A stretch of DNA of 64,000 bases from Candidatus Babeliales bacterium (GTDB lineage Bacteria > Babelota > Babeliae > Babelales > RVW-14). A program made the translations under genes and the position numbers. The notes under the pieces are model-generated. The model saw only the letters and a list, made by a program, of their open reading frames with translations. It did no database searches and was not told the DNA's origin. Each line of letters opens with the position of its first letter. Positions within the stretch are counted from its first letter, which is position 1. Below, piece by piece: positions 15,691 to 25,225 of this stretch. Location: assembly GCA_019749895.1 (NCBI GenBank), contig JAIEPG010000008.1, positions 1-64,000 of the forward strand. Reading direction: 5' to 3'.

Positions 15691-18225
15691 ATGAAACGCT
15701 TAATACTTTTTTTGTTGTGTTTTCAAGCATCGATCATTTCCTGGGGGCCAGCAGCGCACGGCGCTGCCACCAACCCACTCGATCAGCTTAAAAGTGGCTT
15801 AACTGCACTTAAAAGTAAGTTGGGGCAATTGGGGGGTAGTTTGGCAAAGCTGGCCAAAAAATCAGCTCTTCATGCTGCGGCAAAAGCAGAAGAAGCAGCT
15901 AGAATTGCAGAAACAGCTGCTGCTGCAGACGCAATTCTCACCGCTGCTGCAACCGAAGAAACCAATAGAATTGCAGCTGAAGCTGCTTTAAACAACGTAA
16001 TAGTCAATGCCTTTGCACAAAAATCTGAACAAGATCGCTTACAAGAATTTGTTGATACGCTTGATTTTGCAGATGCTCTATCATCGTATGGCAAAGAAGA
16101 CTTTCGAACTTTCTACCTACTGCAAGGTATGATTGATTACATGACATCAAATCCTGCAGTAGTAAATACTATAATTAGTAGCCGAACATATAGTCATGAT
16201 GAAGAGGTACGAATCAGTGCTGATGGATTAAATAAAATCACATATTCTCTCCTTAAAACAGCTTTAGAAAATCGACGCAACACTATATTTGAACCTGCTT
16301 GCGATAACAGCATAAAAACAGTTTTAACCAACAATCTTTTAAGTCTTTCTACTTTCGACAAATACCTCACTATAAACCGAAGCAACGTAACAAGTTGGTC
16401 AGCATTTTCAAATGACATGTTAAGAGAAATAAAACCGACAGACCAAAACAAGCTAGTAGAAAGATTTTTTAAACAACGAGAACACTTAATTAATGATGCA
16501 ATCAAATCAAGTTTGGCAAAAGAACGAGTAAAAACAATAACCGCTCTTTTTGCGCTTTTAAAGGTTATTCATACTGAGGCTGGTTATGCAAAAATTCAAG
16601 TAAAAAAAGATGGCTTAGTTCGAAACATTTTTATTGTTCTGGTTAAAGCACTCATACACAAAGAAAATCAAGCCAAAATAACTACTCCATCGCTAGCACA
16701 GCACGGAAATGCGATTAATCAAGCTTTTAAAAATACCTTTATCGAATGTAAAAAAGAAGGCACAAAGTTTAAGTTGTACCTCAATATAGACCAAATCAAT
16801 ACAGAGCTAACTCGCATTGTAAATACTTACCCGCGTTTAAAAAATATGGGCATTATAGATAATCTCCAAATCAGCAACAAGAAAGCAAATTTGGAAATAG
16901 AAGCTTCGGCAAATGAACTTAATAAATTATCAGAGGCTTCATCTATAACTGGGCTTACAACAGACATCGCAAATTATAAAGATTTTCGAGGAACATGGGT
17001 AATTGAAGGTGGAAAAACTGGTGGAAGAACTTATGAAGATTTTCGTAAAAAAATAATGTCACATGTACTTAAAAAGATTTTTGATTTTTTAAACAAAAAA
17101 ATTCCCGCACTATCAGAAAAAACTCACTTCACCTACTTCTTTGAACCAATTAAACACCGTGCAAAAAGAATCGCTGATTTTTCTAACCCAGCGTACCTCA
17201 TGCAAAGTACTGACACTTCACGATTCCTTAATATTCCTGATTTTGCTACACAACAAGCACTGTTTAATCAACAAGTTGCAGACATTGTCCAAGTTTTTAG
17301 AGTTAATAAATTTGTTACAACGCAACTAAAAAACCCATTAACTATCGGCACTAAGACCTTTTCTAAAGATGTTTTTCTTGATGCAGTCTTTCAAAACTTT
17401 TTGACACCAATCCCACACTTTGATGCAAGTAAACCAATCCTTAACCAAATAATCAGTGATACATTTGGCTTCGTCATGCCAAAAACTAGTCTTGTCAAAA
17501 CAATAGATTACCCATCTTCTACTGCACCAGTTTCACAAGATCTCTGTAAATGGCCACTCCTATTTGAATCAACAAAAAAGTTAATTCAAAACAGTATTCC
17601 TCGAGCAACCGATACCTTAAATATTATAAATTTGCATCTCATTGATAACCCACCCGTTGCAGCAGATTACAACCCACCAGCAGTAGTACTTGCTCCAGTG
17701 GCAGGAGGCGGAATACCCCTTGCACCAGGAGCAATTCCTCCACCGCCGCCTGTAGTTGCAACACCTGCCTTACCAACAGGAGAAACCTGGCTGATTCAAA
17801 AATTAAACGCAGCAAAAACAAATACCAGAATAACAGACATCGTACCACCAGCAACGGCACCTCTCATGCAAACTACAGCGATAAATACCATCATTAATGA
17901 AATCACATCAACACCACCAACCACAACACCAGTAGGCGGCACACCTACCGGAGGCGGAAGCGGAAGTACTGGATTTTGGGGAGGTCTTTTGGGACGCATT
18001 GGTCTTGGTGGGGGTTCCGGATCAACCGGAACTAGCTCTAGCTCTGGACCAACCTCTGGTCTCAAGCTAGAAGATGAAATCGCTCGAGCAAAACAAGAAA
18101 TTGAAGATAAGGGAAAAATTTTCGATGAACCGCAATTCAAAAGTGATTGGCAAGATAGAATTGACAGCGGCAATACTCCTGACAAAGATTGGACAGATGA
18201 TTGGATCGATTTTGCTACAAGTTGA
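15691..18225 (+). CDS. Large exported protein, Dependentiae-type, unknown function
   Basis: The 844-residue protein starts at ATG 15691, seven bases after AAGGAG. A signal peptide covers residues 1-25 (cleavage near AHGA). Residues about 45-105 form an Ala/Glu-rich probable coiled coil (AAAKAEEAARIAETAAAADA). The middle 550 residues are Lys/Asn/Thr-rich and look helical, with no motif I recognise. A Pro-rich stretch (PPPPPVVATP) near 680-690 and a Gly/Ser-rich linker (GGSGSTGTSSSSG) near 775 precede a short acidic tail. It occupies the place where yidC would normally follow yidD. No enzyme motif is visible; a surface or secreted structural role is possible but unproved. Confidence 0.75.
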   Translation: MKRLILFLLCFQASIISWGPAAHGAATNPLDQLKSGLTALKSKLGQLGGSLAKLAKKSALHAAAKAEEAARIAETAAAADAILTAAATEETNRIAAEAALNNVIVNAFAQKSEQDRLQEFVDTLDFADALSSYGKEDFRTFYLLQGMIDYMTSNPAVVNTIISSRTYSHDEEVRISADGLNKITYSLLKTALENRRNTIFEPACDNSIKTVLTNNLLSLSTFDKYLTINRSNVTSWSAFSNDMLREIKPTDQNKLVERFFKQREHLINDAIKSSLAKERVKTITALFALLKVIHTEAGYAKIQVKKDGLVRNIFIVLVKALIHKENQAKITTPSLAQHGNAINQAFKNTFIECKKEGTKFKLYLNIDQINTELTRIVNTYPRLKNMGIIDNLQISNKKANLEIEASANELNKLSEASSITGLTTDIANYKDFRGTWVIEGGKTGGRTYEDFRKKIMSHVLKKIFDFLNKKIPALSEKTHFTYFFEPIKHRAKRIADFSNPAYLMQSTDTSRFLNIPDFATQQALFNQQVADIVQVFRVNKFVTTQLKNPLTIGTKTFSKDVFLDAVFQNFLTPIPHFDASKPILNQIISDTFGFVMPKTSLVKTIDYPSSTAPVSQDLCKWPLLFESTKKLIQNSIPRATDTLNIINLHLIDNPPVAADYNPPAVVLAPVAGGGIPLAPGAIPPPPPVVATPALPTGETWLIQKLNAAKTNTRITDIVPPATAPLMQTTAINTIINEITSTPPTTTPVGGTPTGGGSGSTGFWGGLLGRIGLGGGSGSTGTSSSSGPTSGLKLEDEIARAKQEIEDKGKIFDEPQFKSDWQDRIDSGNTPDKDWTDDWIDFATS

Positions 18226-18239
18226 CATAATTGAATCGA

Positions 18240-18260
18240 GGGTAGGCCTTCAGCCTACCC
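18240..18260. terminator. Bidirectional hairpin between convergent genes
   Basis: The perfect 8-bp stem GGGTAGGC / GCCTACCC with a 5-base loop overlaps the last codons of the M16 peptidase gene and lies just past the stop of the large exported protein. There is no long T run on either side. Confidence 0.55.
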
Positions 18261-21021
18261 TACCAACACGAACTCGATCCATATCATTCATAGTAAAATA
18301 CTGAGCACACAGCTTGTTAAGCTGGTCAAGCTCAATTGTTTGTACTTGCTTAAGCGCTTTGTCGTAATAATCAAAGCCAAGACCAAAAGCTTCTAACGAA
18401 CCAAGCAGCTCAGCAACCGCAGCGTTGTTTGAAACCGCATCAATCAATGATTTCAAATACAGCTGGCGCGCACCATCAAGCTCTACCTGCGTAATGCCAT
18501 GGTGGCCCATTTCTTCAATCAATGAACGAATACCTTTTTCTGCCACTTCAAGTTTGTCCGGACTTAAAATAGCACCAACATAATCAAAGCCGGTGTCTTT
18601 GCTGGCGTTAGACGCCCAACCGCCAAAAGCGGTATAAAACAACCCAGATTGTTCACGCAATTTGAACAAGCGCGAACCAAGCGAATAAAAACCAATGTAG
18701 TTCAAAATCTTGAGCGGAATAAGGTCGGGGTGGTAAATAGTTACCGGCGATGGTCGGCCAAAGAGCAACACCACTTGATCGCGCACCATGCGGATATCGG
18801 AAACTTGGTTTGGTGTAAAATCAAGCGTTGGGCGCTGCACCGTAACTTCTTTTCCGGCAGGCATTTTTTCAAATACTGAACGGATGGTGGCTTCCATTGC
18901 TTGCATATCAAAATCACCAACCACCGTTAAAATCATATTTTCTGGCGACAGATATTCTTTGTGCAAGCGCGCAGCGTCGGCAACGGTCATTGCTTTAGCC
19001 ATTTCAATCGCTTCATCAATCTGCCAACCAAATGGATGATTTTTGTAAATCATACTTTTAAGTTCGCGAATACCACGATCGGTAATTTCATCTTTGCTGC
19101 GCAAAAATGCATCAACCGCAATATTTTTTAGTTTTTCTAGCGCTTCGCTGGGAAACGTTGGATGCGTAAGCACATGCACAAAGCGTTCAAAAATTATGTC
19201 GGCATCGGCATTGAGCATAGAAAGTCCTGCGCCGGTGGCGCCAAAGCTGTAGCCCGCACCATGAAACTCAAAGAAGTCGACGTTGTCTTTTTTGGCAAAA
19301 CCTTTGCTGCCTTCCATCAACATTTCCATCATCAAATCAAGCACCACGCCCTCGCGGGAGTTGGAAAGATAGAAAGATTCTTTGAACTTGCAGTTAACAC
19401 TCAAGAGTGGCAAGTAATGGTTTTGATGCAACAAAACTTTAAGACCATTATTGAGCACCAACGTTTTGTGCGGCTTTGGAAAGGTAAAGTCGAGCATGCT
19501 TGGCTGAGCAAACGTTTCGGCCAGTTTTGGCCCTTCAATAGGCAGCGTGCGCTCATACTTTGCCAATAAATCTTCGTCCTGCTGGTCAGACTCTTTTTTA
19601 GCACGCTCACTCAATTTTTTGCACGCGTCCGGCATTGGGATCACTTCAATTTGATTAACCAAAATTGGATCTAAATACTGCGCAATAAACTTTTGAACGT
19701 CAGCCGATTCAATTTCAACAAATTTGTTTACGCGCTTAAACACGGCAAATTCATCGCCGGTGGCAAAAAATGAGGTCAACCATTCGTAGGTAAAGTTTTT
19801 AAATTGTTGCATACGTTGGAAAAAGCGTTTCGCTTGCGTTTTGGTAACATGCTCAAGCTCTTTGTCGTTAAAACCTTTATCTACTGCTTTTTTAAGCTCT
19901 TCACGAACAATGCGCAAGCACTCTTCACGCTTGCCGTTAACCGGCTCGAGCAAAATAGCAAAGACACCCTCTTCCATATATTTTTCAGCATAAACACCAA
20001 TTGATGAAGCAACTTTGTGCTCGTCCACCAACGCACGGTGCATGCGGCTGCCCTCACCGCCGCCCAACAAATACGCCGCCATGCTCGACAACATTTCGTG
20101 CTCATCTTTTAGACCCGGAATACGCCAATAAAAACCAAGCTGCTCAGTGGCAATATCTTCAAACAGCGTTGTGTGCTGCGTGCTCAAATCGATTGGCAGG
20201 CGCGGAAACGAATGAATCTGCGCTTCGTGGTCTGCGGTAAGCGAACCAAACTGCTCATTAACTTCTTGAATTACTTCGTCAGGGTTAACATCACCAATCA
20301 CAAACAGCGTTGCACGGTCTGGCGTGTAGTATTTTTTGTAAAAGGCTTTAAGTGTGTCGGACGACAAATTCATTAAATCGTCTTTGTAGCCGATAATTGG
20401 ATAGTGGTACGGATGATTGGCTGGAAAGAGCACGCTGTTAATTTTTTCAAACATCATTGACCAGTAATCATCTTTATACATTTTTAATTCTTGCACCACT
20501 GCTTTAAGCTCTGAAGCAAGGTGCTGGTCGTCAAAACGTGCATTTTGCATACAGTCTGCCAAAACGCTCATAAACGGCTTCCAGTTATTTTTGTTCGATT
20601 CAAAATAATAACTGGTCACATCTTTTGAAGTAAACGCATTGTGTGAAACACCGTACTTACGGGCAATTTCGTCGATATCAGTTTCTGACATTTTTTGCGT
20701 GCCTTTAAAAATCATATGCTCAATTAAATGCGCCAGGCCACGCTCGCCGCCCTCTTCAACGTATGAACCCACGTTGTAAGCAATTTGCATGAGCACTTTT
20801 GGAATTGAATTATTTTTGAAAATAAGCAACGTCATGCCGTTTTCTAGCGTGTGCTTGGTAACACCCTCGGTCGAAATTAAAAAATTGGGGCGCGTGCGAA
20901 AAAATGATTGGCTCATGCCGCGCGAACGATACATGCGCAGCCAAACGAACAAAAAGCCAGCAACGCACACCAGCATAAAAGTAAACCCAAACAGCATTTT
21001 ATACTTTGCAAAAAATTCCAT
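18250..21021 (-). CDS. Membrane-anchored M16 zinc peptidase, two-halved (pitrilysin/insulinase family)
   Basis: The 923-residue protein has an N-terminal membrane helix (residues 8-29). The first M16 half carries the inverted zinc motif HLIEH (98-102) and the downstream Glu in VVQELKMYKDD. The second half (from about residue 490, LNNGLKVLLHQNHYLPL) has the same fold but no HxxEH (it reads LMMEMLMEG), so it is the catalytically dead partner that closes the chamber. Such enzymes degrade peptides or signal-peptide remnants at the envelope. ATG 21021 has AAGGAG upstream; a TTG at 21036 would have none. It is transcribed divergently from the heptosyltransferase. Confidence 0.9.
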   Translation of the reverse strand: MEFFAKYKMLFGFTFMLVCVAGFLFVWLRMYRSRGMSQSFFRTRPNFLISTEGVTKHTLENGMTLLIFKNNSIPKVLMQIAYNVGSYVEEGGERGLAHLIEHMIFKGTQKMSETDIDEIARKYGVSHNAFTSKDVTSYYFESNKNNWKPFMSVLADCMQNARFDDQHLASELKAVVQELKMYKDDYWSMMFEKINSVLFPANHPYHYPIIGYKDDLMNLSSDTLKAFYKKYYTPDRATLFVIGDVNPDEVIQEVNEQFGSLTADHEAQIHSFPRLPIDLSTQHTTLFEDIATEQLGFYWRIPGLKDEHEMLSSMAAYLLGGGEGSRMHRALVDEHKVASSIGVYAEKYMEEGVFAILLEPVNGKREECLRIVREELKKAVDKGFNDKELEHVTKTQAKRFFQRMQQFKNFTYEWLTSFFATGDEFAVFKRVNKFVEIESADVQKFIAQYLDPILVNQIEVIPMPDACKKLSERAKKESDQQDEDLLAKYERTLPIEGPKLAETFAQPSMLDFTFPKPHKTLVLNNGLKVLLHQNHYLPLLSVNCKFKESFYLSNSREGVVLDLMMEMLMEGSKGFAKKDNVDFFEFHGAGYSFGATGAGLSMLNADADIIFERFVHVLTHPTFPSEALEKLKNIAVDAFLRSKDEITDRGIRELKSMIYKNHPFGWQIDEAIEMAKAMTVADAARLHKEYLSPENMILTVVGDFDMQAMEATIRSVFEKMPAGKEVTVQRPTLDFTPNQVSDIRMVRDQVVLLFGRPSPVTIYHPDLIPLKILNYIGFYSLGSRLFKLREQSGLFYTAFGGWASNASKDTGFDYVGAILSPDKLEVAEKGIRSLIEEMGHHGITQVELDGARQLYLKSLIDAVSNNAAVAELLGSLEAFGLGFDYYDKALKQVQTIELDQLNKLCAQYFTMNDMDRVRVGRVG

Positions 21022-21066
21022 GAAACTCCTTGGCAACTGAACGTTTTTTTCTTGTTTTAAAAGATC

Positions 21067-21095
21067 ATGACAAGCGAACGAATCAAGAGTATACT
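21067..21095 (+). promoter_or_regulatory. Promoter of the heptosyltransferase-TolC unit
   Basis: ATGACA and TATACT are separated by 17 bases, about 58 bases upstream of the start codon at 21154. Confidence 0.6.
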
Positions 21096-21153
21096 AAATT
21101 CATCAATTAAGATGCAAATGGTAGTTTAAAACCTTAACGGCTTTGCAAAAATC

Positions 21154-22227
21154 ATGAAAATTCTTATTGTCCGCGTTTCGGCAATTGGCGATGTGGTACA
21201 CACACTGCCTGCATTTTTTCTCTTAAAAACCTGCCTTCCAGAAGCACAAATCAGTTGGGTTGTGCAAAACAAAGCGGTTAGCTTGTTGCGCGACCAACCT
21301 TTTTTAGACAAGCTCTGGGTACTGCCAGACAAGTTTTTGGCACCACGTAACTGGCAAGCAACTAAAAAAATTGTACACGAAATGCGTCAGACAAACTGGG
21401 ACGCTATTATTGACTTTCAAGGTATTTTAAAAACGACTATCTTAATGCTGGGCCTAAAAGGCACTAAGTACGGCTTTGACTACCAAAACGCCCGCAGTGG
21501 CATGACGTCGTTTTTTACCAATAAACACACAGCCCCGGTTTATCAGAATATTATTCAAAAAAATTTGGCATTAGCATCGTCAGTTGTTGCCGACTTGAGC
21601 CAGGCAACCAGCTGCCCAACCGTTGACCAGCTGCATCAGCACTGCTCGCTGACTATCAAAGCAGAGCAACAAAACGTGGTTGATGAGTGGCTGGCCAAAA
21701 ATACCATACAAAAATATATTCTTGTGGCTCCCAACACTACCTGGGCTTCAAAACACTGGCCGCTTGATCAATGGCAAAGGCTTCTTGAAATCTTTTCACA
21801 TGAGCAGGCAACAACGTATCGCAACCACACCGTTATTTTGCTGGGCAAAGATTTTGGCGACCAAGCCGAAATGCTGGCAGCATTTTGCAAAGAACGTAAT
21901 TTAACCATTGCACTTGCACCGAAATGGGATTTAATTACCACTAGCTACCTGATTGAAAAGGCACAGCTGCTTATTGCGCCAGACACCGGCTTGCTGCACA
22001 TTGCCGACTTTTTTGGCACAAAGTCTATTGGCATTTTTGGACCAACCAACGCACAAAAGCACGGGCCATTTCTTATGAGCCAAAATCAGAAAAACGCAAT
22101 TCAAGTTCCTTGTGCGCATTTTTACCAAAAAACTCATGGTGCTGAACAAAAAGATAGCAATGTGCAAGACTGCATGTATAAACTAACACCAGACCAAATA
22201 CTGGAACGAGTACATGCAAACCTTTAG
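21154..22227 (+). CDS. Glycosyltransferase family 9, LPS heptosyltransferase-like
   Basis: The 357-residue protein begins MKILIVRVSAIGDVVHTLPA, the standard opening of ADP-heptose:LPS heptosyltransferases (WaaC/RfaC type). The C-terminal nucleotide-sugar site is seen in APNTTWASKHWPLDQW, LLIAPDTGLLHIADFFG and IGIFGPTNAQKHGPF. The family adds heptose to the LPS inner core on the cytosolic face of the inner membrane, which argues for an LPS-bearing outer membrane. It is followed at 31 bases by the TolC-like gene, so the two probably share a transcript. Whether it is heptosyltransferase I or another GT9 member is not certain. Confidence 0.85.
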   Translation: MKILIVRVSAIGDVVHTLPAFFLLKTCLPEAQISWVVQNKAVSLLRDQPFLDKLWVLPDKFLAPRNWQATKKIVHEMRQTNWDAIIDFQGILKTTILMLGLKGTKYGFDYQNARSGMTSFFTNKHTAPVYQNIIQKNLALASSVVADLSQATSCPTVDQLHQHCSLTIKAEQQNVVDEWLAKNTIQKYILVAPNTTWASKHWPLDQWQRLLEIFSHEQATTYRNHTVILLGKDFGDQAEMLAAFCKERNLTIALAPKWDLITTSYLIEKAQLLIAPDTGLLHIADFFGTKSIGIFGPTNAQKHGPFLMSQNQKNAIQVPCAHFYQKTHGAEQKDSNVQDCMYKLTPDQILERVHANL

Positions 22228-22258
22228 CACTTTGAATTTTTTTGCAAAGGAAGTAACT

Positions 22259-23578
22259 ATGAAGCATATCATTCTTTTATTGTTAATTTTTTTAACATCG
22301 TACACGCAACCGGCTCGTGCTTATGCCCCAGCAGAAAGCACGACACTGGCAACGCTGAGCTTGGAAGAAGCAATAGAAATTGCGCACAAAAATAAACCCA
22401 GCCTGCAGGCTCTAGAACAACGTATTTATGTCAACAAAGTTGAAGAACGTAAAGCCTGGGCCGGCTACTACCCAACTGCCAATTTTTTAGGCGACCTTGC
22501 ACAACAAAGCGGCCAACAAGTTTTACAAACAACAGCAATTGTACAAGGCCAACAGTTGGTTTATGATTTTTCTGGCCCACAAGCACAAGCAAAGCGAGCT
22601 CAAAAAAATACCGAAGCACAACGCTATTTTACCCAACAAAGTTATAACGATGTTCGTCTCGATGTTGCGCGAACTTTTTTAGAATGCTGGCGAATTCAGC
22701 AACAAAACGAAGCTATTCGAGCTCTCAACACCTCTTCTCAAGCGGTGTTTGATCAAGCAAGCCATCAAAATAAAGTCAATCTGCTCGACAAAAACGTTTT
22801 TTTAAAAAATGCGGAAGATTATGCAAACGATATTGCCACCGTACACGTTTATCACGACAATCTAGAAATTTTTCAACGCCGTCTTGAATTTTTGATGGGA
22901 CAAGTAATTAACCTCAACATCTTACCGTCAGAAAAAACAAAAAGTTCTTTGGTACCCACTACCAAACTTGTATGGAATGATGATCACGAAATAAAACTTG
23001 AACCGGTAAATGTGTATCATGCATTGGCTATTGAAAATCATCCTGAAATTAAAGAACAACAAAAGAATATCGAATTTCAGCAAGAAGATGAAAAAATTGC
23101 ACTCAACCAACATTTGCCAAGGTTTTTCTTGCACGGACAAACAGGCGCCACACGCAAAGACATCACCGGCTTTCGTAACTTTCACAGCTTTGGTTTACGA
23201 ATGGACTGGGATATTTTTAACCTTCCCATCATTGACTATCAAGCAAAACAAGCCCGCGCTAGAAAACTTGAAGCCACTCTGCTCAAACAAGAAATTGAAA
23301 ATCGGGTCCGTTCTGATGTTGAAACGGCCTATTACACCCTTGCCCTTGAAGCCAGCAGGCTGCGGGCAGAAAAGTTTCACTATGCTCGGGCTCGCAACGA
23401 ATTTACGCTGCGCAAACAAGAAATGGATACCGGACTTATTTCGACAGTCGAGTTAAGCACAGCCAAAACCACCTGGGAAAATGCCCAAATAGCACTTATT
23501 AACCAAAAAGTTATCACTGAAGTGAGAAGGCAAGAATTGTTGCATAAATGTGGCTATTCTGAAAAAATAGTAGTATAA
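22259..23578 (+). CDS. TolC-family outer membrane efflux/secretion channel
   Basis: The 439-residue protein has a signal peptide (cleavage after ARA, about residue 22), then the two TolC-type repeats: LSLEEAIEIAHKNKPSL at the start of the first and VYHALAIENHPEIKEQQ at the start of the second, each followed by long helices with PTANFLGDL- and PRFFLHGQT-type strand segments. TolC trimers form the outer membrane exit duct for type I secretion and efflux pumps. ATG 22259 has AAGGAAG upstream. The inner-membrane partners are not in this window. It could serve export of some of the many secreted proteins here, but nothing ties it to them directly. Confidence 0.88.
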   Translation: MKHIILLLLIFLTSYTQPARAYAPAESTTLATLSLEEAIEIAHKNKPSLQALEQRIYVNKVEERKAWAGYYPTANFLGDLAQQSGQQVLQTTAIVQGQQLVYDFSGPQAQAKRAQKNTEAQRYFTQQSYNDVRLDVARTFLECWRIQQQNEAIRALNTSSQAVFDQASHQNKVNLLDKNVFLKNAEDYANDIATVHVYHDNLEIFQRRLEFLMGQVINLNILPSEKTKSSLVPTTKLVWNDDHEIKLEPVNVYHALAIENHPEIKEQQKNIEFQQEDEKIALNQHLPRFFLHGQTGATRKDITGFRNFHSFGLRMDWDIFNLPIIDYQAKQARARKLEATLLKQEIENRVRSDVETAYYTLALEASRLRAEKFHYARARNEFTLRKQEMDTGLISTVELSTAKTTWENAQIALINQKVITEVRRQELLHKCGYSEKIVV

Positions 23579-23695
23579 TAATCCCTACCAAAAAGAGCTG
23601 CTTTTATTAATGGGTTATGCTTTTTTCTGTTTTGTTTCCTACCGTTTTTTCAGTCAATAAGTACAACAAGCCGCTAGCTATGTGGGGGAGTGGGT

Positions 23696-24643
23696 ATGTT
23701 TTTAGTTGTTTTTATGCAGCTTTTGTATGGTTGCACGCTGACTATCAGCAAAATTTTAATCGGCTTTGCCAACCCTATTTTTGTTATAGCCATCCGCATG
23801 CTCATTGCCGGCGCACTCTTAACGGCTTACGCAACATTTGTTGGCCGCAAAAATAAAGTGACCATCGACGCCATGTCGCTCTTTTATATCGCACAAATTG
23901 GTGTAATTGGCATTTACCTGCCCTACGTACTGCGCTACTGGGCGCTCAGCTACCTGCCAGTTATTAAAGCCGCATTAATTTATAATCTTGCGCCATTTGT
24001 CTCGTATTTTTTTTCGTATTTATTTTTCAAAGAAAAAGCGACCACAAGAAAATGGTGCGGCCTGCTGATTGGCTTTGTCGCTATTATTCCGGTTTTAGTT
24101 GCTCGCAGTCAGGTTGAACAAGCAGCAGGCATTGGCTTTTTGTCGTGGCCAGAAATTGCCATGCTCGTTTCAGTCTCGTGCTTTAGTTATTGCTGGGTAG
24201 TTATGAAAAAACTAGTCATGCACACCGAGATTCCTGCACCACAATTTAACGGGCTAAACATGCTGATTGGTGGAACCTGCGCCATGGGGACTGCTCATTT
24301 TATTGGTGCACCAATGCACATCAACGAACCTTCAACGTTCTTTTTATGGCTCGGGCTCATTATCTTGGTCACCAATTTTATTTGCTACAATTTGTACGCA
24401 TACTTACTCAAGCGCTATTCAGCAACTTTGCTTTCGCTTGCCGGCCTTCTTGCGCCTGTTTCAGCTGCAGTTACCAGCTGGATTTACTTTAACGAAGCAA
24501 TTACGTGGGATGCTTATCTTTCAGGCTTTTTGGTAATGATTGGTTTCTTAGTCTTCTATTCTGAAGAGTTAAAGATCGCTCGTTCTCAACAGCAACAAAA
24601 AGACGAAGAAACCAAAGAATTTCAAGAAATATCAGAAGATTAA
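23696..24643 (+). CDS. EamA/DMT-superfamily permease
   Basis: The 315-residue protein has ten predicted membrane helices arranged as two EamA repeats: LYGCTLTISKILIGFANPIF opens the first, and the segment around WPEIAMLVSVSCFSYCWVVM opens the second. Conserved features include the helix end YLPYVLRYWALSYLPVIKAA. Members export or import amino acids, nucleotide-like compounds or other metabolites; the substrate cannot be read from sequence. ATG 23696 follows GGGAG; a GTG six bases earlier is possible. The C-terminal tail is charged (QQQQKDEETKEFQEISED). It converges on dcd with only two bases between the stop codons and no visible terminator. Confidence 0.85.
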   Translation: MFLVVFMQLLYGCTLTISKILIGFANPIFVIAIRMLIAGALLTAYATFVGRKNKVTIDAMSLFYIAQIGVIGIYLPYVLRYWALSYLPVIKAALIYNLAPFVSYFFSYLFFKEKATTRKWCGLLIGFVAIIPVLVARSQVEQAAGIGFLSWPEIAMLVSVSCFSYCWVVMKKLVMHTEIPAPQFNGLNMLIGGTCAMGTAHFIGAPMHINEPSTFFLWLGLIILVTNFICYNLYAYLLKRYSATLLSLAGLLAPVSAAVTSWIYFNEAITWDAYLSGFLVMIGFLVFYSEELKIARSQQQQKDEETKEFQEISED

Positions 24644-24645
24644 TT

Positions 24646-25212
24646 TTATACGCACGGCAACGTAATGCCTTGTTGCTTCATATATTTTCCTTTTCGGTCG
24701 GCATACGAAACATCGCACGGCTGCTCAGCTTCAAAAAATATTACTTGCGCAATACCTTCAAAAGCATAAATCATGGCCGGAAGCGGCGTGGTATTGGAAA
24801 TTTCTATAGTCACATGCCCTTCCCACTCAGGCTCAAATGGGGTTACATTAACAATAATGCCACAGCGCGCGTACGTCGATTTTCCTAAACAAATAGTAAG
24901 AACATTGCGCGGGATGCGAAAATATTCTACGGTACGGGCCAACGCAAACGAATTTGGCGGAATAATGCAAACATCGCGCTTTACCGCAACAAATGAATCT
25001 TCGGTAAAATTTTTTGGATCAATAATCGAGTTGTGAACGTTGGTAAAAATTTTAAATTCATCAGCAACACGTACGTCGTAGCCGTAACTTGACACGCCGT
25101 AACTTACTACTTTTTTCTCACCCTGCCCACGCACTTGCGCTTCGGCAAAAGGCTCTATCATTCTCTTTTCAATGGCCATCTTGCGAATCCAATAATCTGG
25201 CTTGATGCTCAT
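24646..25212 (-). CDS. dcd: dCTP deaminase
   Basis: The 188-residue enzyme converts dCTP to dUTP and supplies dUMP for thymidylate synthesis. Diagnostic stretches are [37 protein letters not shown] with the catalytic Glu in [14 protein letters not shown], and the C-terminal [16 protein letters not shown]. The start has AAAGGAGT. It is 13 bases downstream of thyX in the same direction, forming a dTMP supply operon. It lacks the fused dUTPase signature, so a separate dUTPase is needed. Confidence 0.95.
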   Translation of the reverse strand: MSIKPDYWIRKMAIEKRMIEPFAEAQVRGQGEKKVVSYGVSSYGYDVRVADEFKIFTNVHNSIIDPKNFTEDSFVAVKRDVCIIPPNSFALARTVEYFRIPRNVLTICLGKSTYARCGIIVNVTPFEPEWEGHVTIEISNTTPLPAMIYAFEGIAQVIFFEAEQPCDVSYADRKGKYMKQQGITLPCV

Positions 25213-25225
25213 AGCACTCCTTTTT

